DNA of 8,235 bases from Clostridia bacterium. Its GTDB lineage: Bacteria > Bacillota > Clostridia > Oscillospirales > CAG-272. The stretch's first letter is position 1; every line of letters begins with the position of its first letter. This document shows positions 6,331 through 8,235 of the stretch, one piece after another. The notes beneath the pieces are model-generated. The model was given only the letters and a program-made list of their open reading frames with translations, had not been told where the DNA came from and searched no databases. Position numbers and translations under genes: made by a program. The DNA lies in the NCBI GenBank assembly GCA_017466495.1, contig JAFTUB010000075.1, positions 1-8,235 on the forward strand. Direction: 5' to 3'.

Positions 6331-6389
6331 GCAGGGGAATTGGAATTTTTCTTGCCGGAGAAGAAAAATATTCGGATTGTCTCCCCTGC
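6331..6389 (-). promoter_or_regulatory. Structured 5' leader of the YitT-M20 transcript
   Basis: Two nested inverted repeats lie between the promoter and the YitT start. The outer pair is GCAGGGGA / TCCCCTGC (8 bp, 6331-6338 with 6382-6389). The inner pair is ATTTTTCTT / AAGAAAAAT (9 bp, 6345-6353 with 6361-6369) around a 7-nt loop. The predicted transcription start (about 6389) coincides with the foot of the outer stem, so the mRNA should begin with this hairpin. No U-run follows, so it is not an obvious terminator. It matches no riboswitch class that I recognise; a 5' stabiliser or regulatory element is possible. Confidence 0.5.
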
Positions 6390-6395
6390 CCTCCT

Positions 6396-6424
6396 ATTAT
6401 ACTCTTTATTTGCTGAACTGTAAA
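6396..6424 (-). promoter_or_regulatory. Sigma-A promoter of the YitT-M20 operon
   Basis: On the minus strand TTTACA (-35, 6419-6424) and a perfect TATAAT (-10, 6396-6401) are separated by exactly 17 bp. The start near 6389 gives a leader of about 116 nt before the GTG at 6273. The region 6425-6522 behind it is AT-rich; apart from a weak repeat (TTTTCCG 6453-6459 with CGGAAAA 6466-6472) I see nothing in it. Confidence 0.82.
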
Positions 6425-6522
6425 GATTTATTTTGCGTTTTTTGCCACTATTTTTTCCGAAAAAGCGGAAAACGGCTTAGAAAGAGCTTTTTACCATATG
6501 GCAGGGGCAATTTTCGCATAAT

Positions 6523-6559
6523 AAAAAGGGGGTGTCGCGCTCATTTGCGCGACACCCCC
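6523..6559 (-). terminator. Intrinsic terminator of the beta-helix protein gene
   Basis: GGGGGTGTCGCGC (6528-6540) and GCGCGACACCCCC (6547-6559) form a perfect 13-bp, GC-rich stem with a 6-nt loop. On the minus strand five T's follow (complement of 6523-6527), then ATTAT. It lies 26 bp after the TAA of the secreted-protein gene and insulates the YitT promoter. Confidence 0.92.
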
Positions 6560-6585
6560 TTGGATTGTCTGCGGGAAAATTCGGA

Positions 6586-7944
6586 TTAGCCGTTGGCCGT
6601 TTCTTCGGCTGCGACAGGAGCAAAGATAGCTTCGATGGTCTTGGCGGTGCGCAGTTTTCCGAAGGTGTATTCGCTGACAGCGCCTACCGATTTGCCGTTG
6701 ATTTTCACATCCACAAGGGTATAGCCCTCGTCGGGGGTGAAGGTGTAGGTGGCGGGTCTGCCGTACTTGGCCAGCTCATCTCCCTCGATGGATCCGCCCT
6801 CGTCGGCAATGAGGGTCATGCGGAGGGGAATGCTGTACTTGCGGACCAGGACCGACAGCCAGAGAGATGTGTTCAGGTCGTTGGTATACTTGGTGCTGTC
6901 CACCGAGTTGGCAGGAATCCCGTTGCTGTCGGCAACGGTGTACCAGCCGTTCACTTCGATGATCCGGCCGAAGAAGCGGATCAGCTTCGGTGCGATGGTG
7001 AGGTTCTCATATGCCCAAATTGCGCCGTTCTCTGCTTCAATGAAGAGCGTGCCGCCGGTGATTTCCAGGGAGCCGTAACTATCCAGGCCGCACTGATCGG
7101 CGTCCAGAGTGATGCTGCCGCCGTTGATCTCCAGACGGTTCGATGCCTCCATAGCATCATCCCGGGAGGTGATATGGATGATACCGTCGTTGATTTCGAT
7201 GGTGCCGCCGCAGTCAAGGCCAATATCTGCATCGTGAATCGTAATCTTACCGCCGTTGATCTCCAGACGGTCCTCGGCGTCGATGCCCTCGTCCTCGGCG
7301 GTGATGTCCAGAGTGCCGCCGTTGATGATGACGGCAAAGAAGTGCTCGTCGTCCTCGATGGAATTGTCGCTCTCAATGCCGTGGTCGGTGGCCGCAATGG
7401 TAATCTTGCCGCCGTTGATGATGATGTCACCGTCGGTCATGTCAATGCCGTCACCCACACCGCCGTCGTCTTCCGGCAGAACGGTGATGTTCAGGGTTCC
7501 GCTCTCGACGGTCAGGTCGCCGTTATCGACTTCAATGCCGTCAAATGCCTTTGTGGTGATGGACAGCGAGCCGTCGCCCTTGATGGTGAGATCTTCGTCA
7601 CCCTCGATGCCGTTTTCCCAGTGGGTCGTGATGAAGCTTTCCCCCTCCAACACGACGGTCAGTGCGTACTCGGCGAAAATCCCGTACGCTCCGGTCAGGG
7701 TGAAGTTGTGCAGGGTCAGCTCGCCGTCATTGTAGTAGGCATAGCCGCCCGAGGTGGGTTTGGTTTGTGTGGCGGCATCGGCACCGTTGGCAAGGTAGTC
7801 GCCGTCGGTCAGCGTGGTGTCGCCGACCATGACAGTGGTCTCGGCATCTGTCGCAGAAACCTGCAGAGCAAATCCGGTGAGCATGGTGGTCAGCAGGAAT
7901 GCGGTCAACAGCCATACCGATAAGGTTTTGGTCATTTTCTTCAT
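6586..7944 (-). CDS. Secreted acidic beta-helix protein, Cthe_2159/DUF4353-like carbohydrate-binding type
   Basis: A Sec signal peptide is clear: MKKMTK, a hydrophobic core (7-27) and VSA (29-31) as the likely cleavage site. Residues about 95-318 form a parallel beta-helix of short strands ending in INGG turns. From 209 to 318 the period is exactly 22 residues. Asp and Glu crowd the turns (for example AEDEGIDAEDRLEINGG), as in the Ca-binding Cthe_2159 family, known to bind cellulose and acidic polysaccharides. Residues about 376-442 form a bacterial-repeat domain (GYTLVDVKINGKSVGAVSEYTF). No LPXTG or membrane anchor is seen at the C-terminus, so it is probably released or held non-covalently. 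AAGGAG lies seven bases before the ATG. It is a single-gene unit with its own promoter and terminator. The family is inferred from motif pattern; ligand unknown. Confidence 0.82.
   Translation of the reverse strand: MKKMTKTLSVWLLTAFLLTTMLTGFALQVSATDAETTVMVGDTTLTDGDYLANGADAATQTKPTSGGYAYYNDGELTLHNFTLTGAYGIFAEYALTVVLEGESFITTHWENGIEGDEDLTIKGDGSLSITTKAFDGIEVDNGDLTVESGTLNITVLPEDDGGVGDGIDMTDGDIIINGGKITIAATDHGIESDNSIEDDEHFFAVIINGGTLDITAEDEGIDAEDRLEINGGKITIHDADIGLDCGGTIEINDGIIHITSRDDAMEASNRLEINGGSITLDADQCGLDSYGSLEITGGTLFIEAENGAIWAYENLTIAPKLIRFFGRIIEVNGWYTVADSNGIPANSVDSTKYTNDLNTSLWLSVLVRKYSIPLRMTLIADEGGSIEGDELAKYGRPATYTFTPDEGYTLVDVKINGKSVGAVSEYTFGKLRTAKTIEAIFAPVAAEETANG
6991..7320 (-). repeat. Five consecutive 22-residue (66-bp) coding repeats in the beta-helix gene
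   Basis: Within the secreted protein, units begin at residues 209, 231, 253, 275 and 297, each exactly 22 residues. The pattern is (G/D)G-x-[IL]-x-[IL]-x(3-5)-G-[IL]-[DE]-x(4-6)-L-x-I-x. Less regular units precede them (about 123-208), one carrying an Asp/Glu-rich insertion (193-203). The DNA copies have diverged, so this is protein-level repetition, one unit per probable helix rung. Confidence 0.75.
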
Positions 7945-7976
7945 GAGTGTTCTCCTTGTATCGCGGATTGGGATAT

Positions 7977-7992
7977 GGGCAGAAAACTGCCC
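7977..7992 (-). promoter_or_regulatory. Small stem-loop in the leader of the beta-helix gene
   Basis: GGGCAG (7977-7982) and CTGCCC (7987-7992) form a perfect 6-bp stem with a 4-nt loop, about 10 nt after the predicted transcription start and 32 bp before the ATG. No T-run follows, so it is not a terminator. It may simply stabilise the mRNA. Confidence 0.4.
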
Positions 7993-8007
7993 GTCATGCG
8001 GTAAGCA

Positions 8008-8036
8008 ATTTTACCATAAAATGATGCAGCTGTCAA
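8008..8036 (-). promoter_or_regulatory. Sigma-A promoter of the secreted beta-helix gene
   Basis: On the minus strand TTGACA (-35, 8031-8036) and TAAAAT (-10, 8008-8013) are separated by exactly 17 bp. The start near 8001 gives a leader of about 57 nt. GGTAA / TTACC (8000-8004 and 8011-8015) forms a 5-bp inverted repeat straddling the -10 box, a candidate repressor site. Confidence 0.82.
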
Positions 8037-8081
8037 GAAATTTCGGCGTTGTTCTGCAAAAATTTGTCCCCCCTTTTGGGG

Positions 8082-8117
8082 AAAAAAGACAGCCCCGTGA
8101 CGCCGTCACGGGGCTGT
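8082..8117 (-). terminator. Intrinsic terminator of the GGGtGRT-like gene
   Basis: ACAGCCCCGTGACG (8089-8102) and CGTCACGGGGCTGT (8104-8117) are perfect 14-bp arms; the real loop would open one or two inner pairs. On the minus strand a T-run follows (complement of 8082-8087). It lies 25 bp after the stop codon at 8143-8145. A second small symmetric element, CCCC-TTTT-GGGG (8070-8081), follows just downstream. Confidence 0.92.
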
Positions 8118-8142
8118 GGGAATTGACGGGGGGCGGATTAGA

Positions 8143-8235
8143 TTACTTGCTAGCCTCTTCGATCGCAACAGCAACCGCAACGGTCATACCGACCATGGGA
8201 TTGTTGCCTGCGCCGATCAGACCCATCATTTCGAC
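8143..8235 (-). CDS. C-terminus of a probable GGGtGRT-family protein (partial at the right edge)
   Basis: The minus-strand frame is open from the window edge to TAA at 8143-8145, giving the last 30 residues. They contain VEMMGLIGAGNNPMVGMT followed by an Ala/Val-rich helix and EEASK at the end. I recognise VEMMG...GNNPMVG as the C-terminus of the GGGtGRT protein family, common in clostridia and of unknown function. Only about a tenth of such a protein is visible, so the family call rests on this one motif. A strong terminator directly downstream shows that this really is a gene end. Confidence 0.65.
   Translation of the reverse strand, partial: VEMMGLIGAGNNPMVGMTVAVAVAIEEASK

Noticed and set aside
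6991..7320. Spaced repeats considered as a CRISPR array or DNA tandem repeat
   Set aside because: The copies are diverged at DNA level, lie in frame and encode beta-helix rungs. There are no identical repeats or unique spacers.
6532..7923. A 463-codon open frame on the plus strand opposite the beta-helix gene
   Set aside because: Its apparent repeats mirror the 66-bp repeats of the minus-strand gene. The minus-strand frame has a signal peptide, ribosome binding site, promoter and terminator; this one starts inside the terminator hairpin.

Overview
The window looks like a chromosomal segment of a fairly GC-rich Firmicute, most likely a gut-type clostridium (Oscillospirales/Ruminococcaceae-like). 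I infer this from strong AGGAGG-type ribosome binding sites, textbook sigma-A promoters (four with 17-bp spacers), short intrinsic terminators with T-runs, and the mix of families: YtrA-type GntR regulator, YitT/DUF2179 membrane protein, clostridial M20 amidohydrolase and GGGtGRT protein. It reads as ordinary chromosome. I see no mobile element, CRISPR array, tRNA or rRNA.

Layout. Positions 1-1717 (minus strand) hold a tightly coupled three-gene operon: a short GntR/YtrA-type repressor (GTG start), an ABC ATPase and an ABC permease that runs off the left edge. The genes overlap by 4 and 7 bp and lie behind a probable autoregulatory operator/promoter at 1732-1761. The 1718-1971 gap separates this operon from a divergent plus-strand Gfo/Idh/MocA-type oxidoreductase (1972-3210), which has its own TTGACA-17-TAAGAT promoter. 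That gene ends at a bidirectional terminator shared with the convergent histidine phosphatase (3263-3973, minus).

The phosphatase has a consensus promoter (TTGAAA-17-TATAAT) whose -10 box overlaps the terminator hairpin of the gene upstream. That upstream unit is a YitT-family membrane protein (5425-6273) followed by an M20 amidohydrolase (4062-5393), both minus, 31 bp apart. It starts from a promoter at 6396-6424, and its mRNA should open with a nested 59-nt stem-loop. The 312-bp stretch 6274-6585 has no gene. It holds this leader, the promoter and the terminator of the next gene; nothing further is evident in about 6425-6522.

Positions 6586-7944 (minus) encode a secreted, very acidic right-handed beta-helix protein of the Cthe_2159/DUF4353 carbohydrate-binding type, with 22-residue repeats and a C-terminal bacterial-repeat domain. 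It has its own TTGACA-17-TAAAAT promoter and a strong terminator. At the right edge (8143-8235, minus) is the C-terminus of what I recognise as a GGGtGRT-family protein, with a strong terminator after it.

The genes look like five or six independent transcription units rather than one pathway. A loose nutritional theme (polysaccharide-binding secreted protein, sugar-type oxidoreductase, amidohydrolase beside a membrane protein) is only inference. The more interesting observations are the promoter/terminator overlap at 3992-4053, the structured YitT leader, the oxidoreductase without the family's usual catalytic lysine, and the regular 22-residue beta-helix. I did not find convincing evidence of a wholly new system.
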